The notes: generated by a model not told the origin, from the letters alone. Positions 25,703-34,074 are shown, numbered from the stretch's first letter. The stretch: 64,000 nt of DNA from Oceanirhabdus seepicola (GCF_023684385.1 NZ_JAGSOJ010000001.1:558001-622000), one strand, 5' to 3'. Numbers and translations are program-made.

Positions 25703-26215
25703 TTAATATTTTTCTATATATCTTCCGCCATACTTATAAGCAAATTTTTCATCACTACTAGTTAAATATATTATCCCTTCAATGAATCCTATAAATGCTG
25801 GTATTCCAGTCCAGCAAAATAATAGACTCATGATCCCTTGAAATGATTTACCTAAATAAAATTTATGTACACCTATTCCACCTAAAACTATGGCCAAAAT
25901 TCCTGCTGCAATTTTACTCTTAACTGGAGCTAACCTCTCACGATTATTATTTCCATAATATCCATTGTTATTGGAACTATTATTCATATATATTGTTGTT
26001 CCATTAGAACTATTATTCTTTAAATTTTCATTTCTTTCATCCTTAGAATTAACTAACTCTTGAACACATATCTCACAATAATTCTTTCCATTTATAGTTA
26101 CTCTGCAGTCACTACATATAAAGTTACCGCATCCAATACATGTTCCAACAGCTTCTCTATCATTATGTATGTAACATCTCAAGCTATTCATCTCCCCTCC
26201 AGGTAAACTCTTCAT
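25703..26215 (-). CDS. TM2-domain protein with N-terminal B-box-like zinc finger
   Basis: 170 residues. N-terminal Cys/His cluster CYIHND...CIGCGNFICSDC...YCEIC looks like a zinc-binding B-box/ribbon. An Asn-rich linker follows (about residues 65-90). Then a TM2 domain: SKIAAGILAIVLGGIGVHKFYLG (in parts) and GIMSLLFCWTGIPAFIGFIEGI, two membrane segments joined by the conserved G-x-H-x-F-Y-L-G turn. Start ATG 26215 has GGAG eight bases upstream; 26233 and 26191 are less well placed. Function unknown; TM2 proteins with zinc ribbons are common in Firmicutes. Confidence 0.8.
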   Translation of the reverse strand: MKSLPGGEMNSLRCYIHNDREAVGTCIGCGNFICSDCRVTINGKNYCEICVQELVNSKDERNENLKNNSSNGTTIYMNNSSNNNGYYGNNNRERLAPVKSKIAAGILAIVLGGIGVHKFYLGKSFQGIMSLLFCWTGIPAFIGFIEGIIYLTSSDEKFAYKYGGRYIEKY

Positions 26216-26328
26216 TTTCCCATCTCCTTGCATTAATTACATCTAATATTATACTACTTTTCCCTTCATTGGTAAACAATTCTCACTTTTTTAATGATAA
26301 GACAATCCACCAAATTTTCCAATTTATA

Positions 26329-26393
26329 TTTACAAACCAAAATTTGTATGTTAAACTTACATTAATTGGTTAGTTACTTAACTAACTAACCAA
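26329..26393 (+). promoter_or_regulatory. Promoter and palindromic operator of GntR/ABC operon
   Basis: TTTACA (26329-26334), 17 bases, TAAACT (26352-26357). Immediately downstream a perfect inverted repeat, TTGGTTAGTTA-N6-TAACTAACCAA (26366-26393), covers the transcription start. It is the natural target of the GntR regulator encoded by the first gene. Confidence 0.75.
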
Positions 26394-26413
26394 TCAACAA
26401 AGGAGGTTACAAT

Positions 26414-26773
26414 GTGAAAATTAATGATTCCTCTACCACACCAATTTATATACAAATAGCGGAAATGATTGAGAATGAAATTCTTGATGGAAACCTTAAA
26501 GAACATGACAGAGTTTACTCTACCAACGAAATGGCTAAGTTTTTCGGCATCAATCCTGCTACAGCTCGAAAAGGACTTAACATATTGACCCAAGAGGGTA
26601 TCATTTATAAAAAGCGCGGCCTTGGAATGTTTATTTCTCCAGAAGGTCATGATGTAATAATGAATAAGAGAAAAGAGACTTTCTTAAAGGATCATCTAAA
26701 CAATGTTGTTATTGAAGCAAATAAGCTTGGTATAACTAAAAACGAACTAATAGAATTAATTAAGTCTTACTAA
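26414..26773 (+). CDS. GntR-family transcriptional regulator (YtrA subfamily)
   Basis: 119 residues: an N-terminal GntR winged helix (PIYIQIAEMIENEILDG, STNEMAKFFGINPATARKGLNIL, GIIYKKRGLGMFI in separate blocks) and the short two-helix C-terminus that defines the YtrA group. GTG start seven bases after AGGAGG; an out-of-frame ATG-TGA overlaps it at 26412. First gene of a regulator/ATPase/permease operon like ytrABC of Bacillus, which answers cell-wall-active peptides. It probably represses its own operon. Confidence 0.9.
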   Translation: MKINDSSTTPIYIQIAEMIENEILDGNLKEHDRVYSTNEMAKFFGINPATARKGLNILTQEGIIYKKRGLGMFISPEGHDVIMNKRKETFLKDHLNNVVIEANKLGITKNELIELIKSY

Positions 26774-26794
26774 AAAATTTAGTGGAGGTGTAAT

Positions 26795-27664
26795 ATGAAT
26801 TCCGTAATAAAATTAGAGAATTTAAATAAATCATTTGGTTCACTACAAGTTTTAAAAAATATCAATATAGAATTTGAAAAGAATAAAACATATGGTCTTT
26901 TAGGCAGAAACGGTGCCGGTAAGACTACATTATTAAAATTATTAGCAGAGCATATGAATCCAACCTCTGGACGTATATCAAGAAATATAGTCTCTGATGA
27001 TTCTATTACAACAGGTGTATTTTACTGCTCTTCTATTGATTCACAGATGCATATGTATAAGGTTGATAAACTTTTGAAAATTTCATCTACTCTTCATGAT
27101 AAGTGGAACTGGGAATTATGCAATAACTTAATAAAACTTTTTAATATCCCAAGAGATAAATTTATAAAGAAACTCCCTTCCGGGCTCCAAAATGCATTAA
27201 ATATTGTGATTGCATTCAGTTGTGATTGTCCTGTACTACTCTTTGACGAGGTTCATGTGAATTTAGATGCAGTGAATAGACATAACTTTTATGAACTACT
27301 TAGAAATGAATATCTTATAGAAAATAAGACAATAATTTTCTCAACTCACTTTATTGATGAAGCTAGCATTTTATTTGATTCAATTCTCCTCATAAAGCAA
27401 CACGAAATAGCTCACCATATTCCAATGGATGATTATCAAGATAATGCATTTATAGTATCAGGAAATTCTAATTCAATACATCCGGTTATAAGGGAAAAGA
27501 GCATATTAAATATTAAAACCTTAGGCTCCCAAGGTGAATATGCAGTGTTTGATTCAATGACCCACAAAGATTTAGAGAAGATAAATACTCTGGGAGGAAA
27601 AGTATCTATGCTTCCTCTACAGGATTGGTTCATATATATCCATAAACACAATATTGATATTTAA
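26795..27664 (+). CDS. ABC transporter ATP-binding protein (YtrB-like)
   Basis: 289 residues. Walker A GRNGAGKT (about residue 36), an altered signature KLPSGLQNALNI in place of LSGGQ, Walker B VLLFDEV, and the H-loop STHFIDE. The residue after the catalytic Glu is Val instead of the usual Pro. A C-terminal extension of about 80 residues follows the nucleotide-binding domain. GGAGG before the ATG, 21 bases after the regulator. Works with the permease encoded next. Confidence 0.9.
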   Translation: MNSVIKLENLNKSFGSLQVLKNINIEFEKNKTYGLLGRNGAGKTTLLKLLAEHMNPTSGRISRNIVSDDSITTGVFYCSSIDSQMHMYKVDKLLKISSTLHDKWNWELCNNLIKLFNIPRDKFIKKLPSGLQNALNIVIAFSCDCPVLLFDEVHVNLDAVNRHNFYELLRNEYLIENKTIIFSTHFIDEASILFDSILLIKQHEIAHHIPMDDYQDNAFIVSGNSNSIHPVIREKSILNIKTLGSQGEYAVFDSMTHKDLEKINTLGGKVSMLPLQDWFIYIHKHNIDI

Positions 27665-27682
27665 ATATAAAGGAGGACAATT

Positions 27683-28363
27683 ATGTTTAAAAATTATAAA
27701 TCAAATGTTATTTTATCTATATTTAGAATGGATAAGTTTCCGCTATTTTTATGTTTATTTATTATTTCAGTATACTCAATAGCTAATACATTAGCTATTT
27801 CTAAAGTAAATGATATATATCAAACATTGTCAATATTATTGATACGGATAATACTAGTTTATTCAATAGTTTACTCCCTGATTAGTTTAAAATTTTCCAC
27901 CAAAATATCAATGAATCTTGGTGTGAAGAAATCTGTATTCGGACGTCACTTTGTAGTCTACAACTTTTTAGTAGGAATAATATTATCATTTTTATTAGTG
28001 GTCATTGTATCCTTATTTATCAAGTTATCAATCATAAATATTGTAATGCTTTTAATTTTTTTATTAGTCCTAACATCATGTTATAGTTCATTGTTCTTAG
28101 CCACACTATCTATCTCGTCCCTTTTCTCTTCAAGATTAGGGAAATTGGTTAATATTATCTTACAGATAATAACTACACTTATATGTGCTTTATTATCTGG
28201 AGCAGTTATGATTATCATTTCTAAACCCAATGTACTTATTGGTATTTTAAATTCATCATCTTCTAGTGATTACTATATTGTAGCTATAATCCTATTAGCA
28301 CTAAATCTTCTCTTCAGGATAATCTTCTCAAAAACTTATTCTAAATCTGGATTATACAATTAA
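27683..28363 (+). CDS. ABC transporter permease subunit
   Basis: 226 residues with six hydrophobic segments and few charges, the expected partner of the upstream ATPase. No sequence motif beyond its hydrophobic layout; assigned by operon position, 18 bases after the ATPase gene, with GGAGG before the ATG. Substrate unknown; a peptide or antibiotic is likely from the YtrA-type regulator. Last gene of the operon, followed by a terminator. Confidence 0.75.
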   Translation: MFKNYKSNVILSIFRMDKFPLFLCLFIISVYSIANTLAISKVNDIYQTLSILLIRIILVYSIVYSLISLKFSTKISMNLGVKKSVFGRHFVVYNFLVGIILSFLLVVIVSLFIKLSIINIVMLLIFLLVLTSCYSSLFLATLSISSLFSSRLGKLVNIILQIITTLICALLSGAVMIIISKPNVLIGILNSSSSSDYYIVAIILLALNLLFRIIFSKTYSKSGLYN

Positions 28364-28372
28364 CATTAAGTT

Positions 28373-28415
28373 GGGAGGGTTTATTAATCTAAAATATAGC
28401 TTAATGAACCCTCCC
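28373..28415 (+). terminator. Terminator after GntR/ABC operon
   Basis: Arms GGGAGGGTT-ATTAA and TTAA-GAACCCTCCC; weak T tract after it. Confidence 0.75.
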
Positions 28416-28548
28416 CTAATTATTTCTCAATACCATATTTTCCTGTACTTCTATCTTTTAAATATTCATATTTCATTTAAAACTAGTCCTATTGCACTCT
28501 CACTACCCATGTTATAATATTTATAATAGCTTTAGTAGGAGGTATTAA

Positions 28549-29232
28549 ATGAGTTTTTTTCCAGAAGATATAATTAAATCTGAATTGAGACAAGATGAAG
28601 AATTGTTATGGTACGGAATGCCTAATCCATCTGAAATGGCAAAAAAGGGCCTTCCTGTAACAATCTTCGGAGCAATATTCACCACTGTAGCCTTCTTTAT
28701 GTTCTCAGAAGCAATAATGTTTTTTGGGTTTGGTGGAATTCAAAATTTTAATCTTTTATTTAAGTATGGATTTAAGTTTTTTAGATTCTCTATTGGGGAT
28801 TTAATTTTCCCTTTAGTATCATTCTTGTTTGTAATAATTGGTATATTAGTAATGCTTACACCTTTGTGGATTTACAAAAGAGCCAAACGAACATTTTATG
28901 GAGTAAGCAACAAACGATGTCTTATTATACAAGCAAAGAAATATAAAAATATTCATTCATATGATATTGATAAAGTACAAATATTAAACAAACTTGAGAA
29001 GTCAGATGGAAGCGGATCTATTATTTTCGCTAAAGAATTAAACGAATCTTATGACTCTGATACTCATAGAAGAAGAACGACATACAAAGACATAGGTTTC
29101 TACGGTATCCCAAATGTAAGAGATGTAGAGAATATCATTAATTATAATATATCAGGAGATAATTCTCCCATAGCGGATACACCCAATACTCAGGTATCTA
29201 AAGATTTTCAAGATGATTCTGTCAATTATTAA
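28549..29232 (+). CDS. Membrane protein with bacterial PH-like domain
   Basis: 227 residues: a cytoplasmic N-terminus (ELRQDEELLWYGMPNPSEM), two or three membrane segments (about 36-115), then a PH-like part (FYGVSNKRCLIIQ, HSYDIDKVQILNKLE, GSIIFAKEL) of the type seen in proteins with a YdbT-like PH domain. The LLWYGMP element is common before such membrane segments. The C-terminus ends in a polar tail. GGAGG seven bases before ATG. Monocistronic. No function known. Confidence 0.65.
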   Translation: MSFFPEDIIKSELRQDEELLWYGMPNPSEMAKKGLPVTIFGAIFTTVAFFMFSEAIMFFGFGGIQNFNLLFKYGFKFFRFSIGDLIFPLVSFLFVIIGILVMLTPLWIYKRAKRTFYGVSNKRCLIIQAKKYKNIHSYDIDKVQILNKLEKSDGSGSIIFAKELNESYDSDTHRRRTTYKDIGFYGIPNVRDVENIINYNISGDNSPIADTPNTQVSKDFQDDSVNY

Positions 29233-29264
29233 TGGTATATTCTTAAACCAAACTAAATATAAAC

Positions 29265-29302
29265 AGGAGAATTACGAACTTTAAAGTCCATAATTCTCCT
29301 AT
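29265..29302 (+). terminator. Terminator after PH-like gene
   Basis: AGGAGAATT / AATTCTCCT with an inner ACTTT/AAAGT stem, then a T-rich stretch. Confidence 0.75.
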
Positions 29303-29328
29303 TTAATTTAACCGTAATTGTATGGAAG

Positions 29329-29708
29329 TCACCCATCTTCTATAAGTGGGTGATGGATAATACTATTTTTAGAAGGGTTCGATATCCTTCTGAAGATACT
29401 ATATCTTACAAGTGTAAAATCATCACAAAATGTATATACTATAAGTATAAGTGTTCTTTGATAACTAGATATATAAGGTTGTGATGGGTATACGAATATA
29501 GCGAAAACCAAGCTTAGCCTCTATCACGTAAAATATCTAAGGCAACTTAGAATACCGCAAAACGGTAACTACCCTAGGTCTTAGGGAAAGTCAAGCCTGT
29601 GGAGAACGCATAAGCCCTATATGGCGATGTTCTAGGAAACAGGAAAAATTCTAGCACATGATACTAGAAGCCACCAGTTCTGCGTGAGCAACTGGTGGGA
29701 GGGTTCAC
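29329..29708 (+). mobile_element. ORF-less IS200/IS605-like remnant with omega-RNA-like 3' end
   Basis: Left: hairpin CACCCA-CTT / AAG-TGGGTG with a bulged T (29330-29352), as in IS605-type ends. Right: a chain of hairpins, ACCG/CGGT (29554), CCCTA/TAGGG (29572), CCTGT..ACAGG enclosing AGAAC/GTTCT and GCC/GGC (29596-29643), TTCTAG/CTAGAA (29649-29669), then GCCACCAGTT/AACTGGTGG (29670-29698) and a terminal GGGTTCAC. This ending is like the scaffold of TnpB guide RNAs, where the guide would start at the element edge. No tnpA or tnpB frame remains. The right end contains the stop codon of the exonuclease gene. Family assigned from structure only. Confidence 0.6.
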
Positions 29709-30643
29709 GAGAGTTTCTCTCCATATATCATTTGAAAATATTCTTCATCTGAAATAATCTCAATATTATATCCTTTTTCAATTAAACTTTCAGCTTTTCT
29801 ATATTTAGTACTCTTATTACTATTACTTAATTTATCTTTTCCCTTTATTCCAGTAACTAAATAATCTGTCTTCCTCGTTACACTACTGCCTGCAATACCA
29901 CTAGCCGCTCTTACAGATGCCATAGCCTCAATTCTTGACATTGACCCTAATGGTCCAGTAAACACAACAGTTTTATCTTTTAAGGAATCAATTATAACTC
30001 TTTTTCTCTCAGAAGTTTCAATATACTTTCTCCTTATCTCAAATCCCTTTATAACGCTTTTGGATTTTCCGCAAGAATTGTATCCCCCTTCAAAGACCTT
30101 CCCCACTCTTATAAAAAGTTTATTCTCAATATCATCACTGTTATTTATCTCAAGTCCATTACACATATCTATAAATATCCTAGCAGCTGCTGTCGCATCT
30201 TCGCTAGCATGGTGATGTTTGAATTCTATTCCAAGAGCTCTAGCTATAGTATTTAATTTATAATTTGCAACACCATCATAGTAATTTTTACTCATAACTA
30301 CAGTACAAGCATACTGAAATGATGGATAAGGAATATTATAAGTATCCAAGGTTCTTCTAAGTACACTAATATCAAATGCAGCATTATGAGCAATTACAAA
30401 CTTTCCTTCAAGATACGGCTTTATCTCATCCCATATTTCTTCAAAAGTTGGCTCATTCACTACATCTTCTTCTGTAATCCCATGAATCCATATATTCATA
30501 GGGGCAAATCTATTCTCATAAGGTTTTATCAACCAATACTTTTCCTGAACAACCTCTCCATCTTCAACAACAGTAATACCTAACGCACATGCAGAATTTC
30601 TCTTTTCATTAGCTGTCTCAAAGTCAATTGCAACAAAATCCAC
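29705..30643 (-). CDS. DnaQ-like 3'-5' exonuclease with C-terminal BRCT domain
   Basis: 312 residues from the GTG at 30643. Residues 1-165 are a DEDDh exonuclease: FVAIDFETAN (D and E), HNAAFDISVL (D), HHASEDA (H and D). A BRCT domain spans about 222-300: KDKTVVFTGPLGSMSR, TDYLVTG. This combination occurs in the DNA polymerase III epsilon-like proteins of Firmicutes, probably in repair. The GTG at 30655 touches the ribosome site, so the GTG four codons later, giving MDFVAIDFET, is preferred. The stop TGA falls in the terminal repeat of the IS605-like element, so the last residues may not be the original ones. Confidence 0.88.
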   Translation of the reverse strand: MDFVAIDFETANEKRNSACALGITVVEDGEVVQEKYWLIKPYENRFAPMNIWIHGITEEDVVNEPTFEEIWDEIKPYLEGKFVIAHNAAFDISVLRRTLDTYNIPYPSFQYACTVVMSKNYYDGVANYKLNTIARALGIEFKHHHASEDATAAARIFIDMCNGLEINNSDDIENKLFIRVGKVFEGGYNSCGKSKSVIKGFEIRRKYIETSERKRVIIDSLKDKTVVFTGPLGSMSRIEAMASVRAASGIAGSSVTRKTDYLVTGIKGKDKLSNSNKSTKYRKAESLIEKGYNIEIISDEEYFQMIYGEKLS

Positions 30644-30688
30644 TCTTCTTTTCACTCCTCTTATAAATCATATTCAAATAACTAATAA

Positions 30689-30846
30689 GGCAAGTTCAAA
30701 TAAATAACAAGTCAGTATACTCGTCTATTTTGCAAACTACTTCATCATTGGAACCCACTGAGAGAACCACTATCAGCGGAACCCAACTCTTCGTATTTTG
30801 CAAAATATACTTCGCATCTTTGACTTGTTATTTATTTTCACATGCC
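30689..30846 (-). mobile_element. MITE copy 2
   Basis: 158 bases, reverse complement of MITE copy 1 without the nested element. Inverted ends GGCAAGTTCAAATAAATAAC and its partner ending ..TTTTCACATGCC. TTA on both sides is a possible target duplication. It fills the gap between the methyltransferase-like gene and the exonuclease gene. Confidence 0.85.
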
Positions 30847-30850
30847 TAAA

Positions 30851-31588
30851 TTAAAATCCAAACGCATCAAATAATTCATTTGTCTTCTTAGCACTATATC
30901 CTGCAAAATTCTCCACATACTTAGAGGCTCCGAATCTTTCTCCACTTACTACAGCCATATTTTTCCATAATTTAGGTATATTCTCACTTTCATATTTACT
31001 CGGAAACAATGATAATATGAACTTTTCTACTCCAAAGAATACATAATCCTTTATGTCATGCTTATCTTTAAATAACTTGAAATCTTCTTCAATCTTCTTA
31101 CTAATTTTTCTATTATATATATCAACGAAGAAATAATCAAAATTTTCTCCTTCAGCTTCAAATGCATCCCCTTCAATTATTTTCACCTTATCATTATTTT
31201 CAAAGTTCTTATTATATAACTTAATTACATCCTTATCAATCTCATAAACTACTATTTCAGTTACTGACTCCTTATTGATCATTTCCTGAACTGAATATCC
31301 AAGTCCAAGACCAACAATTCCGACTTTTCCATGGGCTTTTTTAACAATCTCATATATTCCACCTACTTCTTCACCATCAACAGCCATTACAAGTTGATCC
31401 CCTCTATATAAATGAGGTGAATAAAACATATCCCCCTTATAAGCATGCATATATCCTGGAAGTCTCTTATCTATCCTTAATTCCCATATAATTTTTAATC
31501 CACCTAATGTAAAATCTCTATCACTACTGCATTTTTTTCTAAACTCATCTATCTTATTCTGATAATAACTTTGTTTAAATGGTATCAT
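30851..31588 (-). CDS. Spermidine-synthase-like SAM-dependent methyltransferase-fold protein
   Basis: 245 residues with a Rossmann fold of the spermidine synthase/methyltransferase type: VGIVGLGLGYSVQEM (nucleotide loop), VVYEIDKDVIKLY (acidic residue for ribose) and KIIEGDAFEA, FDYFFVDIY. The N-terminal GYMHAYKGDMFYSPHLYRG is not that of true SpeE, and no speA/speD-type gene is next to it, so the substrate is uncertain. GGAGG seven bases before the ATG. MITE copy 2 begins five bases after its stop. Confidence 0.65.
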   Translation of the reverse strand: MIPFKQSYYQNKIDEFRKKCSSDRDFTLGGLKIIWELRIDKRLPGYMHAYKGDMFYSPHLYRGDQLVMAVDGEEVGGIYEIVKKAHGKVGIVGLGLGYSVQEMINKESVTEIVVYEIDKDVIKLYNKNFENNDKVKIIEGDAFEAEGENFDYFFVDIYNRKISKKIEEDFKLFKDKHDIKDYVFFGVEKFILSLFPSKYESENIPKLWKNMAVVSGERFGASKYVENFAGYSAKKTNELFDAFGF

Positions 31589-31921
31589 TACGCAACCTCC
31601 TATAATTTCTGTATATATAGATATATACCTTATTAAAATTAAATTTACATACTCTGAAGCATGGGTAGTATCGACAATATTTGTCCTTTCTTCTCTGTTC
31701 TTTCTTCTTTTATAGATAAATCTACGAAGTAATTTATCTGTATATCCTCTTTATTATAACAAAAAACTTATTTTTTTAAATATAATAATAGATTGTTAAA
31801 AAACTTTTCTGCAATGCTATTCATTTCATATATGTAAGTATATTGCAATAATGTAAGTAGCTTTTTCTCATTTTATAACCTAAACTTAAATTAAAGTACT
31901 ATTCACTAAGGAGATATATTT
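31589..31921. other. Intergenic gap with small hairpin
   Basis: Divergent promoter region. Contains a hairpin ATAAAT / ATTTAT near 31724-31751 and otherwise A/T-rich sequence without a gene. Confidence 0.45.
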
Positions 31922-32068
31922 ATGAATCTAAAAGAAAACATTTCATTAGCTTATTGGAAATATGCTCTAAATCCAATAGATACTTCAAAATTAATTTTTG
32001 TTATGTTTTTCTTTATGACTTTATTACTACTAGTATATATTTTTCTTTCTATGAAAGAAAATTCTTAA
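31922..32068 (+). CDS. 48-residue single-helix membrane protein, unknown
   Basis: ATG nine bases after AAGGAG, frame of 48 codons ending TAA. Residues 1-20 are amphipathic (MNLKENISLAYWKYALNP), residues 23-42 one strong membrane helix, and the tail SMKENS is short. The good ribosome site and following hairpin support a real gene. Possibly a small regulatory membrane protein; no family recognised. Confidence 0.6.
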   Translation: MNLKENISLAYWKYALNPIDTSKLIFVMFFFMTLLLLVYIFLSMKENS

Positions 32069-32082
32069 TATAAATAATTAAA

Positions 32083-32110
32083 CTAAGGTAACTAGTTTTA
32101 GCTACCTTAG
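32083..32110. terminator. Hairpin between convergent small genes
   Basis: CTAAGGTA / TACCTTAG with an inner CTA/TAG. It overlaps the last codons of the minus-strand gene. Confidence 0.65.
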
Positions 32111-32857
32111 CTTGTTTAAAAAGTCATAATTTAAACCATTTCTTTTTTTCCAATTATATTGTATTATATCTAATAAGTCCTCTGGTACCATATCATAATT
32201 ATTCGTAAAAATATTAATTACCTTTTCGCGAAAAATTATATATTTTAATATACAATTTTTCCGTGATTTTTTTATAAACCTCTTTCTATTATCTACAACT
32301 AATCCAATACAAACACGTTCATGAACATTATAACTAATTACATCCTCAATATCAGTCCATTTTATTAACTCATATCCCTCAAGTTCAACCCCCTCTTTCT
32401 TTAGAATCATTTTCTTATCCTTATATAAATTTTCCTTCACTAATTCAATAAACATCAAGATTCCAAAACCAATAAATACAATACCAATTATTTTTTTGAG
32501 AATAACGCTCTCACTCCTAATCATCAACCCTAGTACTATAATAAAAAAAACATTCACACAGCACACTTTATGCATATTAAGCATTTCAACCAATCTCTGA
32601 TCTTGTTTACTTATATTTCTAACTTTCAAAATTTCCATAAATATAAAAAATATAAAAAAAATAAAGAATATCCAAAAACTCATATCATAAATATTTTCCA
32701 TTACTTTACCATTTATTGCTATTATCCCACCAATAGCAATGAATAAAATACTCAATAATATATAATTCCATTTATTATAATTTCCATTATCATCAATTCT
32801 TAAATACAATTCCCTTTCATAGAAACTATTTTCTTGTTCTTCATTTAATCTCTCCAT
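32102..32857 (-). CDS. Membrane protein with PH-like C-terminal domain, unknown
   Basis: 251 residues: polar N-terminus, four hydrophobic segments in two pairs (about 32-72 and 95-140), then a soluble part with KMILKKEGVELEGYELIKWTDIEDV (split over the start of a beta-rich domain) like YcxB/PH-like proteins. ATG 32857 chosen because the ATG at 32866 lies only two bases from the AAGGAGG site. Similar in plan to the proteins at 10414 and 28549. No function known. Confidence 0.6.
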   Translation of the reverse strand: MERLNEEQENSFYERELYLRIDDNGNYNKWNYILLSILFIAIGGIIAINGKVMENIYDMSFWIFFIFFIFFIFMEILKVRNISKQDQRLVEMLNMHKVCCVNVFFIIVLGLMIRSESVILKKIIGIVFIGFGILMFIELVKENLYKDKKMILKKEGVELEGYELIKWTDIEDVISYNVHERVCIGLVVDNRKRFIKKSRKNCILKYIIFREKVINIFTNNYDMVPEDLLDIIQYNWKKRNGLNYDFLNKLR

Positions 32858-33217
32858 AGCAATCATTCCTCCTTGATACCCTAGGGAAATCCTAAATTAA
32901 ATTCATAGTAAATAAAAATCACCATCGTCTGTACTGCAATACTTTTATTAAAAATTCGTACACACTTCACGCTTAACTATATCTCTCAACTTTACCACTA
33001 TTTTCTTTATATTTAATTATAAACACCTAAGTATAATATTGTAAATATCTCTTACTCAAGTGTAAGCATTTTCCACTTTAATTACATTAAAGAAAGATTT
33101 TTCTATTTCCAAATCTTATCATACTAATTATGCATAACCTATATACCAGCTATATTAATGCCCTGTAGTACTGGTGTACACTATTTTAAAAAAGGATATG
33201 TAAAATTTTTTTTACAC
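32858..33217. other. Intergenic gap, no gene seen
   Basis: A/T-rich. It holds the presumed promoter of the membrane protein gene and a short imperfect repeat near 33168-33187 (TAGTACTGGTGTACACTA). No supported ORF. Confidence 0.45.
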
Positions 33218-33253
33218 TTAAAAACCACTGTATATTAATACAGTGGTTTTTAA
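33218..33253. terminator. Palindromic terminator
   Basis: 16-base arms (TTAAAAACCACTGTAT and complement) with T tracts on both strands. Probably the terminator of the XRE gene read leftward, or of an unseen transcript. Confidence 0.65.
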
Positions 33254-33327
33254 TGAGTGTAGTAGTTAAATATACAAAATGAAAATATATAATTTTTCAT
33301 TTTGTTATGTAAATTGATCCTTATCAA

Positions 33328-33576
33328 TTAATCTAATTCTTTAGCGTCTGTTATCAAATCAGCAGCTTTTATTGATATATCTATACCCTTTTTCTCGGCT
33401 AAATCGTTTATAATATCTGCTAGAACTATTGCTTTCTTAAATGTTAGTCTCTTTTTATTACTCTCTAAAGCTTGAAAATGAGACTTAGACATTCTTCCAT
33501 CAGCCATTTCCAACTGAGTTATCCCTAGCATTCTTCTATACTCTTTTATTCTATTTTTCTGCCCCAAATAGTTCAC
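33328..33576 (-). CDS. XRE-family helix-turn-helix protein
   Basis: 82 residues. HTH of the Cro/CI type: RIKEYRRMLGITQLEMADGRMSKSHFQALESNKKRLTFKKAI in order (helix 2 ITQLEMAD, helix 3 SKSHFQALE). GTG at 33576 is ten bases after AAGGA; the TTG at 33585 is too close to it. Single-domain regulator whose targets are not evident. It is divergent from the sRNA cluster, with about 175 bases between it and the first TGTTAA box. Confidence 0.75.
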   Translation of the reverse strand: MNYLGQKNRIKEYRRMLGITQLEMADGRMSKSHFQALESNKKRLTFKKAIVLADIINDLAEKKGIDISIKAADLITDAKELD

Positions 33577-33731
33577 TAATATCAAATCCTTTTCTTAATA
33601 TTATTATTAAATCCTCCCCATTATATTGCAATTATAACATATACTTTATAAAATATCAATTTTTACCTTTACTTTTTTGTACACTCTTCTCTTCTACAAA
33701 CAATTAGTATTAATGAACATAAATACAGTAT

Positions 33732-33812
33732 TGTTAACTACTTATAATATTTGTTAAGACTCTGTTAAACCCTCCTTAAAGCTATAGACTATAAAAAAAT
33801 TGGTGATATAAT
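33732..33812 (+). promoter_or_regulatory. Promoter of sRNA A with PhoP-like direct repeats
   Basis: TGTTAA at 33732, 33752 and 33763; the last two are 11 bases apart (N5 between). Then 16 bases, TAGACT (33785-33790), 16 bases, TATAAT (33807-33812). On the minus strand the repeats read TTAACA-N5-TTAACA, the consensus of Bacillus PhoP boxes. The poor -35 suggests an activated promoter. Confidence 0.7.
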
Positions 33813-33818
33813 TGATTT

Positions 33819-33965
33819 ATAGATAGCAATAAATTAAAAGAAAAGAAAAGAAAAAAAAGAAAAGATAAAATAAGTAAATACCTTAAATTTATATAGATGA
33901 TATAACCCAAAAATAAAATATTGTCCTCCCCCAAAAGACACCAGCCCCCCCTGGTGTCTTTTGTT
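33819..33965 (+). ncRNA. Probable small RNA A with C-rich terminator loop
   Basis: Predicted start about seven bases after the -10. No ORF with a ribosome site. It carries an A/G-only tract at about 33833-33865, then TCCTCCC at 33924-33930, which is complementary to Shine-Dalgarno sequences, then a strong terminator with 12-base arms AAAAGACACCAG / CTGGTGTCTTTT and a loop of six C (33933-33962). A diverged second copy follows in tandem. The C-rich unpaired stretches suggest an RNA that blocks ribosome binding sites. Confidence 0.65.
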
Positions 33966-34007
33966 CAGCTCTTGTGCAATACAGTATTGCGAACTACATT
34001 TAAAGTT

Positions 34008-34068
34008 TGTTAACTCTTTGTTAACTCCCCTTGAAAACTATAGACTATCGTAATATAAATGCTATAAT
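34008..34068 (+). promoter_or_regulatory. Promoter of sRNA B with PhoP-like direct repeats
   Basis: TGTTAA at 34008 and 34019 (N5 between), 16 bases, TAGACT (34041-34046), 16 bases, TATAAT (34063-34068). Every spacing equals that of the sRNA A promoter although the spacer sequences differ. Confidence 0.7.
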
Positions 34069-34074
34069 AAGATT

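Noticed and set aside
29329..29708. Group I intron (IStron) as sole explanation
   Set aside because: I could not find the conserved P, Q, R and S core elements of a group I intron. The right-end scaffold fits a TnpB guide RNA better, so the intron reading was not adopted.
33833..33865. (AAAAG)n tract as an origin or phase-variation repeat
   Set aside because: Irregular unit, outside any ORF, and no DnaA boxes or replication genes nearby.
33732..34024. CRISPR-like repeats
   Set aside because: The two units are long, diverged, and have promoter and terminator features; there are no short identical repeats with spacers.
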